From Eubacterium coprostanoligenes (GTDB lineage: Bacteria; Bacillota; Clostridia; Oscillospirales; Acutalibacteraceae), in the NCBI RefSeq assembly GCF_900167205.1, contig NZ_FUWW01000012.1, positions 1 to 64,000 on the forward strand: DNA of 64,000 nt, read 5' to 3'. The position numbers and the translations under genes were made by a program. Every line of letters begins with the position of its first letter. The stretch's first letter is position 1. This document shows positions 40,880-49,326 of this stretch, in pieces. The notes under the pieces were generated by a model. The model saw nothing but the letters and a program-made list of their open reading frames with translations. It did not search any database and had not been told where the DNA came from.

Positions 40880-40916
40880 ATGTTTTCTCCTAATATTTTT
40901 TATTCTGCAAAAATCA

Positions 40917-41627
40917 TTATTGAGCATCCGCAGGCTTGGTTGTCGGCACAGGAGCATTATTTCTGTGCTTCAAAACAAGCTTAAAGGAATTCTCATTTTC
41001 GATTTTATAAAGTGCGAGTGCCTGCTTTTCGGTAACAACAACAGTAAGTGTGTTGTACTCGGTGAGTGCTGTTCCCGAAGCAGAAGCGTTCTTGCTGGCA
41101 GTAGCTGTTGAAACTCTCAAAATCGGAAGATTTTTGTATGCAACCTTGGATTTTTTCTTGTTGCCGTCATACACCAAAACATCAACCTTGTCACCCTCAT
41201 TGATGTAGCCGTCAACACTTGTTACGCTTCCCGCATTAAACGAATAAGCAACCTTGCCCTTTGGAAGTTTAAGTGAAAGAGCAACATCTGCACCGTCAAG
41301 GTCTTCAATTCTCTTTATATTAATCGGCTCACCTGCATAAAGCGGGTCAATTGTTACCTTTCCGATAAGTTGATCTTGTTCGGTTACAACAGTTTCGGTA
41401 TTAACATCTGCGGCAACAACAGTCTTTTTTGTGAATACGCCTGCATCTTCTGCAAACATTTCCTCTGTGATGCTTGAGTTCTGTGACATATCGTTTACAG
41501 GAACGATAACTTCAACTGTGTCGGCATCCTTGATGGTCGTCTTTTTGTCGATTTCGCTTGCAAAGAAATATGTTGCGAAACCTGCGATTAATGCAAAAAC
41601 TACTGCGATCAAATAAACTTTTTTCAT
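40917..41627 (-). CDS. cpaB: CpaB/RcpC-like pilus assembly protein (SAF domain)
   Basis: 236 residues from the ATG at 41627 (AAGGAG in front). One N-terminal membrane helix (VYLIAVVFALIAGFATYFFA), then an extracytoplasmic SAF-like region (VEVIVPVNDMSQNSSITEEM) and the RcpC/CpaB core (YSFNAGSVTSVDGYINEGDKVDV near 140). In Gram-negatives CpaB works with the secretin. There is no secretin here, so it may guide the pilus across the wall. A perfect 9-bp inverted repeat (41644-41665) lies directly before its ribosome binding site. Confidence 0.88.
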   Translation of the reverse strand: MKKVYLIAVVFALIAGFATYFFASEIDKKTTIKDADTVEVIVPVNDMSQNSSITEEMFAEDAGVFTKKTVVAADVNTETVVTEQDQLIGKVTIDPLYAGEPINIKRIEDLDGADVALSLKLPKGKVAYSFNAGSVTSVDGYINEGDKVDVLVYDGNKKKSKVAYKNLPILRVSTATASKNASASGTALTEYNTLTVVVTEKQALALYKIENENSFKLVLKHRNNAPVPTTKPADAQ

Positions 41628-41643
41628 TTTGTTCTCCTTATGT

Positions 41644-41707
41644 AAGTTTTGTGTTGACAAAACTTTTTAATTATTATTCAGAGAGCATTATAATTATATA
41701 TGCTCTC
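41644..41707. other. Two stem-loops in the tadE-cpaB gap
   Basis: AAGTTTTGT-GTTG-ACAAAACTT (41644-41665) lies directly upstream of the cpaB Shine-Dalgarno, and GAGAGCA...TGCTCTC (41681-41707) behind tadE. Both are in the 115-base gap of an otherwise tight operon and could tune mRNA stability or cpaB translation. Confidence 0.55.
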
Positions 41708-41742
41708 AAAATTATTATATATAAATATTAAGTGTAGAAATC

Positions 41743-42408
41743 TTAATGTCCGACAGTAGGCTGTTCAACGATACTGTTGGCTTCCACTTTGTAAACCGAC
41801 TTGCACCTAAGCGTACGAGTCATACGGCTTTGTCCGGGTTCTGCATCCCAATTTACAAGCGGACTTATTGCGTGGTGAGTGCCGGTAACAAGAACGGAAA
41901 CATCTCCGTTTGAGCGATTTGACACCTTATATTCTGCAACGGACGGGTCGGTAAGGTACTCTTTGTCGTACGAATAAGCAATAGTAACCTTGACATCCGT
42001 AAAATTTGACGGTACGGATGACTTGACCTGATACAATATTCTTTTTTCTTGGTCTGTCAAAGGGCAATTTTCATCTTCAACCGAAACATTTTCGTCAGTT
42101 AAATAATTATCATATTGAGAAAGATCATATGTTTTGCTGAAAGATGTGGCTACGCCTGTTGGAGAATACTCAACATCCGGTCGTTTGGCTGATTGATCAT
42201 ACGCAACACGAGTATATTCAACACAGGCAATACGAGCTGCATTTCTTGCTGAATTTTCTACTCCGAGTTGGGTATAAAAAAGCCATCCAAAATCAAGTAC
42301 CAAAGCCAACAAAAGCATAAACACGGGCAATACAAGCACAAATTCAAGCATTGATTGACCGTCTTCGGCTTTTCCCCTTTGATAAAGTCGATAATATAAT
42401 TTTTTCAA
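41743..42408 (-). CDS. tadE: TadE-like minor pseudopilin
   Basis: 221 residues. A basic start, then the prepilin cleavage context EDG/QSMLEF with the helix VLVLPVFMLLLALVLDFGWLFY and SARNAARIA, the classic TadE signature. Cleavage by the TadV-type peptidase is expected after Gly17, leaving the +5 Glu. The remaining ~165 residues are extracytoplasmic and unassigned. Lies 127 bases behind flp with a strong hairpin between. Confidence 0.92.
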   Translation of the reverse strand: MKKLYYRLYQRGKAEDGQSMLEFVLVLPVFMLLLALVLDFGWLFYTQLGVENSARNAARIACVEYTRVAYDQSAKRPDVEYSPTGVATSFSKTYDLSQYDNYLTDENVSVEDENCPLTDQEKRILYQVKSSVPSNFTDVKVTIAYSYDKEYLTDPSVAEYKVSNRSNGDVSVLVTGTHHAISPLVNWDAEPGQSRMTRTLRCKSVYKVEANSIVEQPTVGH

Positions 42409-42468
42409 GAGATTTCACCTCTTAATACTTATTTACAATAATTTAACATAAAGCCTAATTATGAATAG

Positions 42469-42490
42469 TGGGGCAGGTGACCCTGCCCCA
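42469..42490 (-). other. GC-rich stem-loop between flp and tadE
   Basis: TGGGGCAGG-TGAC-CCTGCCCCA: a perfect 9-bp GC-rich stem 46 bases behind the pilin stop, with no T-run on the minus strand. It is well placed to protect the pilin mRNA 3' end or attenuate transcription, raising pilin over the downstream assembly genes. Confidence 0.65.
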
Positions 42491-42535
42491 AAATCATTTT
42501 GAATTTTTACGAAAATTCAGCACATTGCAAGAAAC

Positions 42536-42754
42536 TTATGCACCAGCTGCACCAGCACCACCAGCACCACCAGCACCACCAGCAGCACCAGTTTGATCAA
42601 GCTGATTAATTTGATTTTCAGCATCACTCTTGATCTTGCCAGTCTTCTTATTGATGAGAATAAGAACGCCGATAAGTACAAGTGCTACAAGAGCAATGAT
42701 AAGAACATACTCAAGCATGCCCTGACCGTTTTCGTCTTTAATAAACTTCATCAT
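42536..42754 (-). CDS. flp: Flp-type major pilin with Gly/Ala-rich tail
   Basis: 72 residues from the first ATG at 42754 (AAAGGAG nine bases before). Leader MMKFIKDENG, then QGMLEYVLIIALVALVLIGV: the Flp motif G/xxxxEY with cleavage after Gly10, Glu15 and Tyr16, followed by the hydrophobic helix. The mature pilin would be ~62 residues. The C-terminus after DQTGAA is a GGA-type repeat coded by near-identical triplet and 9-bp DNA repeats (42539-42592), unlike ordinary Flp tails. First structural gene after the prepilin peptidase. Confidence 0.95.
   Translation of the reverse strand: MMKFIKDENGQGMLEYVLIIALVALVLIGVLILINKKTGKIKSDAENQINQLDQTGAAGGAGGAGGAGAAGA
42539..42592. repeat. Simple-sequence repeat coding the pilin Gly/Ala tail
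   Basis: Tandem units of ACCACCAGC (plus strand) with minor variants encode Gly-Gly-Ala on the minus strand. The array keeps the frame for any change of 3 or 9 bases and can vary in length by slippage. Confidence 0.75.
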
Positions 42755-42796
42755 AATAATTTACTCCTTTATATTAATTTATTTATGATTTGATTA

Positions 42797-43486
42797 TTAA
42801 ATCTCAATCTGCCCAACCATATTTTCGATAAATGGGAAGCAAATAGAAATTACCGAGCCTAAAGAGATTAGCGGGCCGAGAGGAATCATTGTTTTGATTC
42901 CGCCCTTTTTGGTTGCCTTGAGATAGATGAGGCAAACAATGGCGAGCAATCCCACAAGCACCATTGATTGGAGAAATGCGGTGAAATAAATACACAAGCC
43001 AAGCACGGCGCAGTATTTTGTGTCACCGGCACCAACCGGCACTTTGAGCAGAGTGGTAAATGCACAGGAAGCAAATCCTATGAAGAAACCGAACCCTGCG
43101 GTGAGCAATATCGTTACATCCTTTTCTGCTACGCAATAGTATGTAAGATAAACTGCCTGAATTATTATCATAAGCAGAAGCAGAGGATTTGGAATTTTCC
43201 TAACCAACGAATCCACAACTGCTATTGATGCGATTGGAATGAGGAGCAACTCGTTTCTTATTGCGAGTGCCGTATCCGTTGAGGTCAGCATAACTGCCAC
43301 GGAGGCAACTACTGCGACAACTATCGACATCACCTTGAAAAGCGGTGTGTCAATCGGTGCAGCCTTGACGGGGTCTTCTGTTCGTTTGAGTGTCAACTTC
43401 TTTGAAAGGAAGATTGTGACAACTCCGATGATTAAGCCCCAGCCCGCTCCGATTAAAATCTTAATCAAAATTGAATCTGTAAACAT
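42797..43486 (-). CDS. tadV: TadV/CpaA-type prepilin peptidase (A24)
   Basis: 229 residues, polytopic membrane aspartyl protease that removes the leader from Flp and TadE-type prepilins. The two catalytic Asp are visible: Asp92 in VVDSLVRKIPN and Asp155 in the GxGD motif VGAGDTK. There is no N-terminal methylase domain, as usual for Tad peptidases. First gene of the operon; the start follows CAGGAG. Confidence 0.92.
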   Translation of the reverse strand: MFTDSILIKILIGAGWGLIIGVVTIFLSKKLTLKRTEDPVKAAPIDTPLFKVMSIVVAVVASVAVMLTSTDTALAIRNELLLIPIASIAVVDSLVRKIPNPLLLLMIIIQAVYLTYYCVAEKDVTILLTAGFGFFIGFASCAFTTLLKVPVGAGDTKYCAVLGLCIYFTAFLQSMVLVGLLAIVCLIYLKATKKGGIKTMIPLGPLISLGSVISICFPFIENMVGQIEI

Positions 43487-43607
43487 TTAATCTCCTGTGG
43501 AACATTTGCTGTTCCTTAATACAAGATTACTACTTTTTAAACAAAAATTCAATGAAAAATTCACAGATTCTTAATTTTTGTAAGGTTTTCCTATTTGAAA
43601 AAGTGAT

Positions 43608-43626
43608 TTTGTGCAAATTGCACAAA
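43608..43626. promoter_or_regulatory. 19-bp perfect palindrome upstream of the tad operon
   Basis: TTTGTGCAAATTGCACAAA lies about 120 bases upstream of the prepilin peptidase start and behind the methyltransferase gene. Its symmetry and position suggest an operator for a dimeric regulator. A weak TTGAAT-17-TAATCT promoter lies downstream of it on the minus strand. Confidence 0.6.
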
Positions 43627-43652
43627 GAAAACAAACTTTCGTTAATTTTTAG

Positions 43653-44804
43653 TTAAGAATTTATTGTATATTTTTTGATTTCAAACTCGGAATTATTGTA
43701 CATTGCAAGTTTCCTGTCAAAATCTTCTTGGGCTTTTTGGCTCTTTTTTTCGTTGCAATACTTCAATTTTCGGTCATCAAGATCTGCCTCATAGAACATA
43801 AATTTGCCACCCTTGGATTCCGCTTTTGCAAACTGATGTATGAGCTTTTCGCCTTTTTTCACATCTGTGAACTCAATTTCGGTTGAATCAAAATACAAAG
43901 AAAATTCTGCATCGGCTCCTGTTACACCTGCTCCGCTCTTGAAATTTTGTTCCATCACATAATTATACGCTTCAAGTGGAGTGGACTTGCTTGATTTTTG
44001 TGCAAAAGTAACAGAATAGTCTTTTTTTGTTGATATATCCTGCGCCACCATTCGTGCACATTTATCCATAACAGGAGAAACGCCTACTTCGGCGAGAGCC
44101 TGCATCCAACCGAGCCAGCCATAAAGGGCAGTGTATCTTTCAACGCTGATAACTGCGCCGTCATCGGTCAAATTGTTTGCAATTGCCGTTGCAAGAGGAG
44201 AAAAAGCCTGCTGATAAGCATTTTCTCTTTCGCTTCTTTCGCCGATAACGCTGACTCCGCTTGTCTGCTTTTGTGCAATGTCAAGAAGTCCTCTGAACGA
44301 AGTGGCAACGCTTGCCTTTTCGTCAAGCACAAAATCGTATATATCCGCTGTGACAAATTCCACATTTGAAAGACCGAGTCTTTCGGCAAGAGCCTTGGCA
44401 TTGTTGACGGCAAGTTCGTTTTTGTCCACACCGACAACTCGGCACTCCGGATACTGCTGTGCGATGAAGCAAGTTACAAGACCGCAATCGCAACCTACAT
44501 CAAGCACTGTGCCGTGGAAATACTCCGCACTGTCAATAATCATATTGCCGAGATGCCTGAAAAGTCCGCTGTCAAATGCGGCAGAAATACAGAGTGAGCC
44601 GTCAAGCGTTCTGTTTTTCAATTTATAAAAATATTCGTTATTCGAATTTTGCCCCTTTGCTCTCGAATTGAGAGTGTCGGCAAGTTCCTTGACATAGCCC
44701 TTGTCGGTTTTCATCATAAGATTTGCCAAAAAGTCGTTTGTGTTCTTGTAATACTTCAGGTCAAGCGCCTGCATATAATTGTCTACTTGCTCGTAAGTTT
44801 GCAT
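43653..44804 (-). CDS. Class I SAM-dependent methyltransferase, unknown substrate
   Basis: 383 residues. The Rossmann motif I VLDVGCDCGLVTCFIAQQYP lies near residue 100, the acidic end of strand 2 is VVGVDKNELAV, and motif III follows (EFVTADIYDF). An N-terminal ~90-residue helical part and a C-terminal ~140-residue part (FTDVKKGEKLIHQF and a Lys-rich end) are unassigned. The ring of small-molecule or protein methylases with this layout is too wide to name the substrate. It stands alone between the fucose and tad operons; GAGGTT precedes the start. Confidence 0.8.
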   Translation of the reverse strand: MQTYEQVDNYMQALDLKYYKNTNDFLANLMMKTDKGYVKELADTLNSRAKGQNSNNEYFYKLKNRTLDGSLCISAAFDSGLFRHLGNMIIDSAEYFHGTVLDVGCDCGLVTCFIAQQYPECRVVGVDKNELAVNNAKALAERLGLSNVEFVTADIYDFVLDEKASVATSFRGLLDIAQKQTSGVSVIGERSERENAYQQAFSPLATAIANNLTDDGAVISVERYTALYGWLGWMQALAEVGVSPVMDKCARMVAQDISTKKDYSVTFAQKSSKSTPLEAYNYVMEQNFKSGAGVTGADAEFSLYFDSTEIEFTDVKKGEKLIHQFAKAESKGGKFMFYEADLDDRKLKYCNEKKSQKAQEDFDRKLAMYNNSEFEIKKYTINS

Positions 44805-44875
44805 AACATAACCTCACATATATTAATATATGTATATATTACCAATAAGATTATACCCCTGTCAAGTGGGCATAA

Positions 44876-44904
44876 CAAAAGCCTCCCCTATAATTAGAGG
44901 AGGC
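44876..44904 (-). terminator. Terminator of the fucose operon
   Basis: GCCTCC (44881-44886) pairs with GGAGGC (44899-44904), with further pairing inside; a T-run follows on the minus strand, 18 bases behind fucI. Confidence 0.75.
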
Positions 44905-44922
44905 ATATTGATAGATTTATAA

Positions 44923-46707
44923 TTATTTATATAGAGCACCGTATGTTTTGCAAGCCTCGTAATCTGCTGACTGAACATCATCTGTGCCGAATGCTGCCCA
45001 ACACTGCGGACGGAAAATTCTGTCGTCCGAAACATTGTGCATATTTACAGGAATGCGAAGCATTGAAGCAAGAGTGATGAGCTTGTCGCCGACATGACCG
45101 TAGATTGTTACGCCGTGGTTAGCGCCCCAATTTGCCATAACGCTGTAAACATCCTTGAATGCGCCCTTGCCTGTGAGGGTCGGAGCAAACCAAGTTGTAG
45201 GCCAAGTCTTGTCTGTACGCTGGTCGATAGTGTTGTGGATTTGGTCAGGGAGGTCAACAGTGTAGCCTTCTGCAAGTTGAAGAACAGGACCGATACCGTC
45301 AACAATATTGATACGGAGCATTGTTACAGGCATTTCTGCCTTGCAACGGAAGTGTGATGAGAATCCGCCGCCACGGAAATATTCATAGTTTGCTCTGCAC
45401 CAATCTGTTGCATCAATGCAAGCCTTGATGTCGGCTTCTGTCATCTTCCAGAACGGTTTCATGCAGCCTTCGCCGTTTTCGTTCTTTGAAGCACCGCAAC
45501 CGTCAAGAGCAGTTGCACCCGAGTTGATGAGGTGAATGAAGCCGTCTTTTGCAACACCATCAGGACGCATACCTGTTACACGCTCGCAAGCGTCAGGACT
45601 CCAATATGTACGAACATCGTGGAAGCAAGGTGCTGTGTCTGAAACAAGAGTGCCGAGAATCATTGAAGCACCGTTGAGTGTGTCGTTTTCTGTTGCGAAA
45701 GGAGTAGGCATCTTCTTGCCGTTCCAGTCGAATGTTGAAGCCATAATAGCCTCTGTGAAGTCTGCGTTCGGAAGCCAGTCTGTCCAGTTTCTCTGTCCTT
45801 GGAAACCACCTGCAACAGCGTTTTTGCCGAGTGCTTCCTCGTGCCAGCCCATTTCGTCAAGCTTCTTGTTGCCGAAAAGAATGTCACGAACGATAAGTGT
45901 CATCTTTGTGATGAACTCCCAATCCTTGTCAGGAGAAACAACCTTTGACTTCTTGATAATTTCAGGGAAGTCCTTGCCTGCGTTTACATCAAAGCCTTCC
46001 TTGCAGTTAGCCTTTACCCAAGCGATAGCCTTGTCGTATTCATCGTGGTCGTAGATTTCAAGAGTTATTCTGCGCACGATTTCTGTCATATCAACCCACT
46101 CGGGACGGATGCCGAGATACTTCTGGAAAAAATCAGCATCACAATATGAGCCTGCGATACCCATTGCGATACCGCCGAGGTTTACATATGACTTGTTTTT
46201 CATCCAGCCAACAGATACGGCACATTTTGCAAAACGCAAAATCTTTTCCGCAACATCGGCAGGAATTGACTTGTCGTCCATATCCTGAACATCGTGGCCA
46301 TAGATTGAGAATGCAGGCATACCCTTTTGTGCATAAGCAGCCATAACAGCGGCAAGATAAACCGCACCCGGTCTTTCTGTGCCGTTAAAGCCCCAAACAG
46401 CCTTGATTGTTTTTGGATTGTTGTCATATGTTTCCATACCGTAGCACCAGCAAGGAGTTACGGAAAGAGTTGCAACAACATTTTCTGTTGAAAACTGTTC
46501 CTCGCAAGCAGCAGCTTCTGCGCCACCGCCGATAGTTGTGTTTGAAACAACGCACTGAACAGGTGTGCCGTCAGGATAGCAAAGAGTTTCTTCAATGAGC
46601 TTTGCGGCAGAAGTTGCCATACCCATTGTTTGCTCTTCAAGGCTTTCACGCACTCCGCCCCATCTGCCGTCGATTACAGGACGGATACCGATTTTAGGAT
46701 AATTCAT
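44923..46707 (-). CDS. fucI: L-fucose isomerase
   Basis: 594 residues. Isomerises L-fucose to L-fuculose with Mn2+. It matches E. coli FucI end to end: PKIGIRPVIDGRWGGVRESL, TPCWCYGMETYDNN, GFNGTERPGAVYLAAVMAAY, FSIYGHDVQDMDDKSIPADV, GGFQGQRNWTDW, ATENDTLNGASMI (metal Glu/Asp region), HLINSGATALDG and WANWGANHG-type VMANWGANHG. It is the last gene of fucA-fucU-kinase-fucI, 22 bases behind the kinase, with AAAGGAG before the start. Confidence 0.96.
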   Translation of the reverse strand: MNYPKIGIRPVIDGRWGGVRESLEEQTMGMATSAAKLIEETLCYPDGTPVQCVVSNTTIGGGAEAAACEEQFSTENVVATLSVTPCWCYGMETYDNNPKTIKAVWGFNGTERPGAVYLAAVMAAYAQKGMPAFSIYGHDVQDMDDKSIPADVAEKILRFAKCAVSVGWMKNKSYVNLGGIAMGIAGSYCDADFFQKYLGIRPEWVDMTEIVRRITLEIYDHDEYDKAIAWVKANCKEGFDVNAGKDFPEIIKKSKVVSPDKDWEFITKMTLIVRDILFGNKKLDEMGWHEEALGKNAVAGGFQGQRNWTDWLPNADFTEAIMASTFDWNGKKMPTPFATENDTLNGASMILGTLVSDTAPCFHDVRTYWSPDACERVTGMRPDGVAKDGFIHLINSGATALDGCGASKNENGEGCMKPFWKMTEADIKACIDATDWCRANYEYFRGGGFSSHFRCKAEMPVTMLRINIVDGIGPVLQLAEGYTVDLPDQIHNTIDQRTDKTWPTTWFAPTLTGKGAFKDVYSVMANWGANHGVTIYGHVGDKLITLASMLRIPVNMHNVSDDRIFRPQCWAAFGTDDVQSADYEACKTYGALYK

Positions 46708-46729
46708 AAAAATTTACTCCTTTACAAAT

Positions 46730-48139
46730 TTATTTTATAGCGTTTAAAAATTTTTCGTAAGCCTCCTCAAAACTTTGAGGATTGATTGGCTTGTACTCTT
46801 TTAGATTTTCTTGTGACTTGATAATTACTCTGCCGGCATTGACATCTTCAATATCGCCGAGTGCAATGAGCTGAAGAATGATGTTGCCGAGAGCGGTCGC
46901 CTCTGTCGGACCTGCAACAACAGGCAAATTGAGGCTGTCGGCTGTCATTTGACAAAGGAAGCTATCCTTTGTGCCACCGCCGAGGAGATGAAGCACATCA
47001 AAGCGTTTGCCCGTGTTTTCTTCAATCTGTTTGATTGCAAAACGATACTTCATTGCAAGGCTCTCGTAGATACATCTAACCAACGCACCGTCCGATTGAG
47101 GTTCGCCCTGACCCGTCTTTTTGCAATAATCACGGATTTTTTTAGGCATATCCTTTGGAGAAGCAAAAATGTCCTCATCCGGGTCAATAAAGAATCCAAA
47201 CGGCTTTTCATTCCTTGCAAGCTGTTCCATATCATTATAGGAATAGTCCTTGCCCTCTTCTCTGAAATTGCGTCTGATTTCCTGAATCAACCACAAACCG
47301 CTGATATTCTTTAGGTAATTGATTTTGCCGTTTGCACCGAGTTCGTTTGAAAGCTCGTCCTCCATACTCTTTTGAGTGAGAATCGGCTCGTCACATTCAC
47401 AACCGATAAGCGACCAAGTTCCGCAAGAGAGGAACGCCGGCTCTTCGCCGTCAACGCTCGGCATTGCACAAACAGCGCATTGTGTGTCGTGGCCCGCAAC
47501 CTTGATTACCTTTATACCATTGTACTCGCCTGCAACGGTTGCACTTTCAACGATCGGCGGAAGCATATTTTCGCTCTTGCCGGTGAGTGCAAAAACATCC
47601 TTTTGCCACTTGACATTTTTCAAATCAAGCATTTGAGATGTTGAAGCGATTGTTTGCTCCGCTGTTTTTGCTCCGCAAAGTGCATAAGCAAAGAGGTCGG
47701 GCATAAACAGGAACATATCGGCGCTGTCGTTTTCCTCTGTCAAAAGCTGAAAGAGGGTGTTAATCGGCATAATCTGATTGCCTGTTTTTTTGTACAAATC
47801 TGTTTGAGAAATGCTCTCAAATATTTTTTGCGGTGCGTCCTTTGTTCTGCCGTCACGGTAGCAAATCGGCAAGTCGGCAATTGCGCCGTCAGCGTTTACA
47901 AGTCCGTAATCAACGCCCCAAGTGTCAAAAGCAAGAGAGTCCGCATTGTCGGCAAGCTCTATCGCCTTTTTTACTTCACCCAAAAGATACGGAAAATCCC
48001 AGCGGAGATGCCCGTCTTTTTCGGTGAGAACATTGTCAAAACGGTGAACCTCGTTGTACTCGATTTTGCCGTTTTTGTATTCGGCAAGGATTGCCCTGCC
48101 TGTTGATGCACCAAAGTCGAATGCTAATACTCGGCTCAT
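46730..48139 (-). CDS. fucK: FGGY sugar kinase, RhaB-like, acting as L-fuculokinase
   Basis: 469 residues. FGGY fold with the ATP site DFGASTGRAILAE at the N-terminus, FDTWGVDYGLV near residue 75, AGHDTQCAV near 222, SCGTWSLIG near 242 and LGGGTKDSFLCQM near 383. The sequence is of the rhamnulokinase (RhaB) type rather than E. coli FucK. Because it lies between fucU and fucI, the substrate is most likely L-fuculose, giving L-fuculose 1-phosphate; action on L-rhamnulose cannot be excluded. ATGA overlap with fucU implies coupled translation. Confidence 0.88.
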   Translation of the reverse strand: MSRVLAFDFGASTGRAILAEYKNGKIEYNEVHRFDNVLTEKDGHLRWDFPYLLGEVKKAIELADNADSLAFDTWGVDYGLVNADGAIADLPICYRDGRTKDAPQKIFESISQTDLYKKTGNQIMPINTLFQLLTEENDSADMFLFMPDLFAYALCGAKTAEQTIASTSQMLDLKNVKWQKDVFALTGKSENMLPPIVESATVAGEYNGIKVIKVAGHDTQCAVCAMPSVDGEEPAFLSCGTWSLIGCECDEPILTQKSMEDELSNELGANGKINYLKNISGLWLIQEIRRNFREEGKDYSYNDMEQLARNEKPFGFFIDPDEDIFASPKDMPKKIRDYCKKTGQGEPQSDGALVRCIYESLAMKYRFAIKQIEENTGKRFDVLHLLGGGTKDSFLCQMTADSLNLPVVAGPTEATALGNIILQLIALGDIEDVNAGRVIIKSQENLKEYKPINPQSFEEAYEKFLNAIK

Positions 48140-48576
48140 ACTGTTACTACTCCTTTTTTGAGCAAAACATTTGCATAAATTGCGGTTTCGCCTGTTGCGA
48201 TGATGAGATAAGCGTTCTTTGCTCTTTCATAAAAAGCAAAACGCTCTGTCATTTCAATATCGTGATGGTCAGGCTCGTATTTGTTTAAAACCTTGTCGTA
48301 CTCTGCCCAAATTGCAGGTGTAGGGGTATTGTCACCCTTAACAACTTCCATAAGTGCAACAGGCTTTTCGGTGTATGTATCAAGCGGAATGAGTGACAAA
48401 ACAGCGTCCAAAACATCGGTTGTTGAATGTCCGTCCGCACGAACAACGATTGCGTTTTTGCCAACGCTTTCGCAAGGGAAATTGCCGTCTGCAATTACAA
48501 GTTCGTCACCGTGCCCCATCTCGCAAAGAGCCTTGAGGAGTTCGGGTGAAACGATAGGATTGATACCTTTGAGCAT
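48136..48576 (-). CDS. fucU: L-fucose mutarotase FucU
   Basis: 146 residues of the RbsD/FucU family, which equilibrates alpha- and beta-L-fucose so that the isomerase gets its preferred anomer. The family residues are in LCEMGHGDELVIADGNFP (catalytic His near residue 21), VVRADGHST and RFAFYERAKNAYLIIATGE (Tyr/Arg near 117). AGGAGG lies seven bases before the start. Two bases separate it from fucA. Confidence 0.95.
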   Translation of the reverse strand: MLKGINPIVSPELLKALCEMGHGDELVIADGNFPCESVGKNAIVVRADGHSTTDVLDAVLSLIPLDTYTEKPVALMEVVKGDNTPTPAIWAEYDKVLNKYEPDHHDIEMTERFAFYERAKNAYLIIATGETAIYANVLLKKGVVTV

Positions 48577-48578
48577 AA

Positions 48579-49289
48579 TCAGTCCTCCTTTTTGTGGAGC
48601 ATTTCGTCCTCAGGATTGAATACCTTATATCCCGGATGACGACCTGTGATTCTGTAATAACTTCTGAGGTCAATGAGCTTTTGGATGTTTTCGTGGTCAA
48701 TGTCGTGGCTTCCGCCGAGGATAACGGCATTGATTGTGATTTTTGCCCAAAGTTCAAGGCTTTCCATTCTGTAAAAAGCTGTGATTACATCACTGCCAAC
48801 TGCAAGAGCGCCGTGGTTTTCAAGAAGCATAACATCGTGCTCCTCAAGATAAGGCTCGATTGCATCGGGAACTTCCGTTGTTGACGGAGTGCCGTACGGT
48901 GTGAGAGGAACTGCGCCGATTGCAGCTACATCCTCAATCATATTGTACATATCCATTGCCTTGTGAGCCACAGCAAAACCTGTTGCTCCCGGTGGGTGTG
49001 CGTGGATTACGCTTGTTACATCAGGTCTTTTGTCGTAGCAACGAAGGTGCATTTTGATTTCGCTTGACGGACGAAGACCCTCTGCTGCTTCAAGAACATT
49101 ACCCTCTCTGTCAATTCTGATGAGCTTGTCAGGAGTGATGAACGACTTGCTCATACCTGTCGGTGTTGCAAGGATTGTGCCGTCCTCAAGCAATGCACTT
49201 ACATTGCCGTCATTGGCAGCAACCCAACCGAGTTGCCACATCTTATGGCACACATCACAGATTTGCTCTTTGATTGTTTCGATATCCAT
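48579..49289 (-). CDS. fucA: L-fuculose-1-phosphate aldolase (class II aldolase)
   Basis: 236 residues. Zn-dependent cleavage of L-fuculose 1-phosphate to dihydroxyacetone phosphate and L-lactaldehyde. Family blocks are WVAANDGNVSAL, TPTGMSKSFITP and the metal-site SVIHAHPPGATGFAV (His pair near residue 94); EVPDAIEPYL and LLENHGALAVG (third His near 157) follow. First gene of the operon. AAAGGAAG precedes the start. Lactaldehyde would then go to the FucO-like enzyme at 15 kb. Confidence 0.94.
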   Translation of the reverse strand: MDIETIKEQICDVCHKMWQLGWVAANDGNVSALLEDGTILATPTGMSKSFITPDKLIRIDREGNVLEAAEGLRPSSEIKMHLRCYDKRPDVTSVIHAHPPGATGFAVAHKAMDMYNMIEDVAAIGAVPLTPYGTPSTTEVPDAIEPYLEEHDVMLLENHGALAVGSDVITAFYRMESLELWAKITINAVILGGSHDIDHENIQKLIDLRSYYRITGRHPGYKVFNPEDEMLHKKED

Positions 49290-49326
49290 AATTAAACTTC
49301 CTTTCGGTTTATAATACTATATTTAT

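Noticed and set aside
42539-42592. Short tandem repeats considered as a CRISPR or VNTR element
   Set aside because: The units are 3 and 9 bp without spacers and lie inside the pilin coding frame as Gly/Ala codons. There is no CRISPR structure or cas gene anywhere in the window.
44923-46707. Arabinose or rhamnose isomerase as identity of the fucose isomerase gene
   Set aside because: The full-length match to FucI, including PKIGIRPVIDGR and the FSIYGHDVQDMDD block, and its place with fucU and fucA, settle it as fucI.
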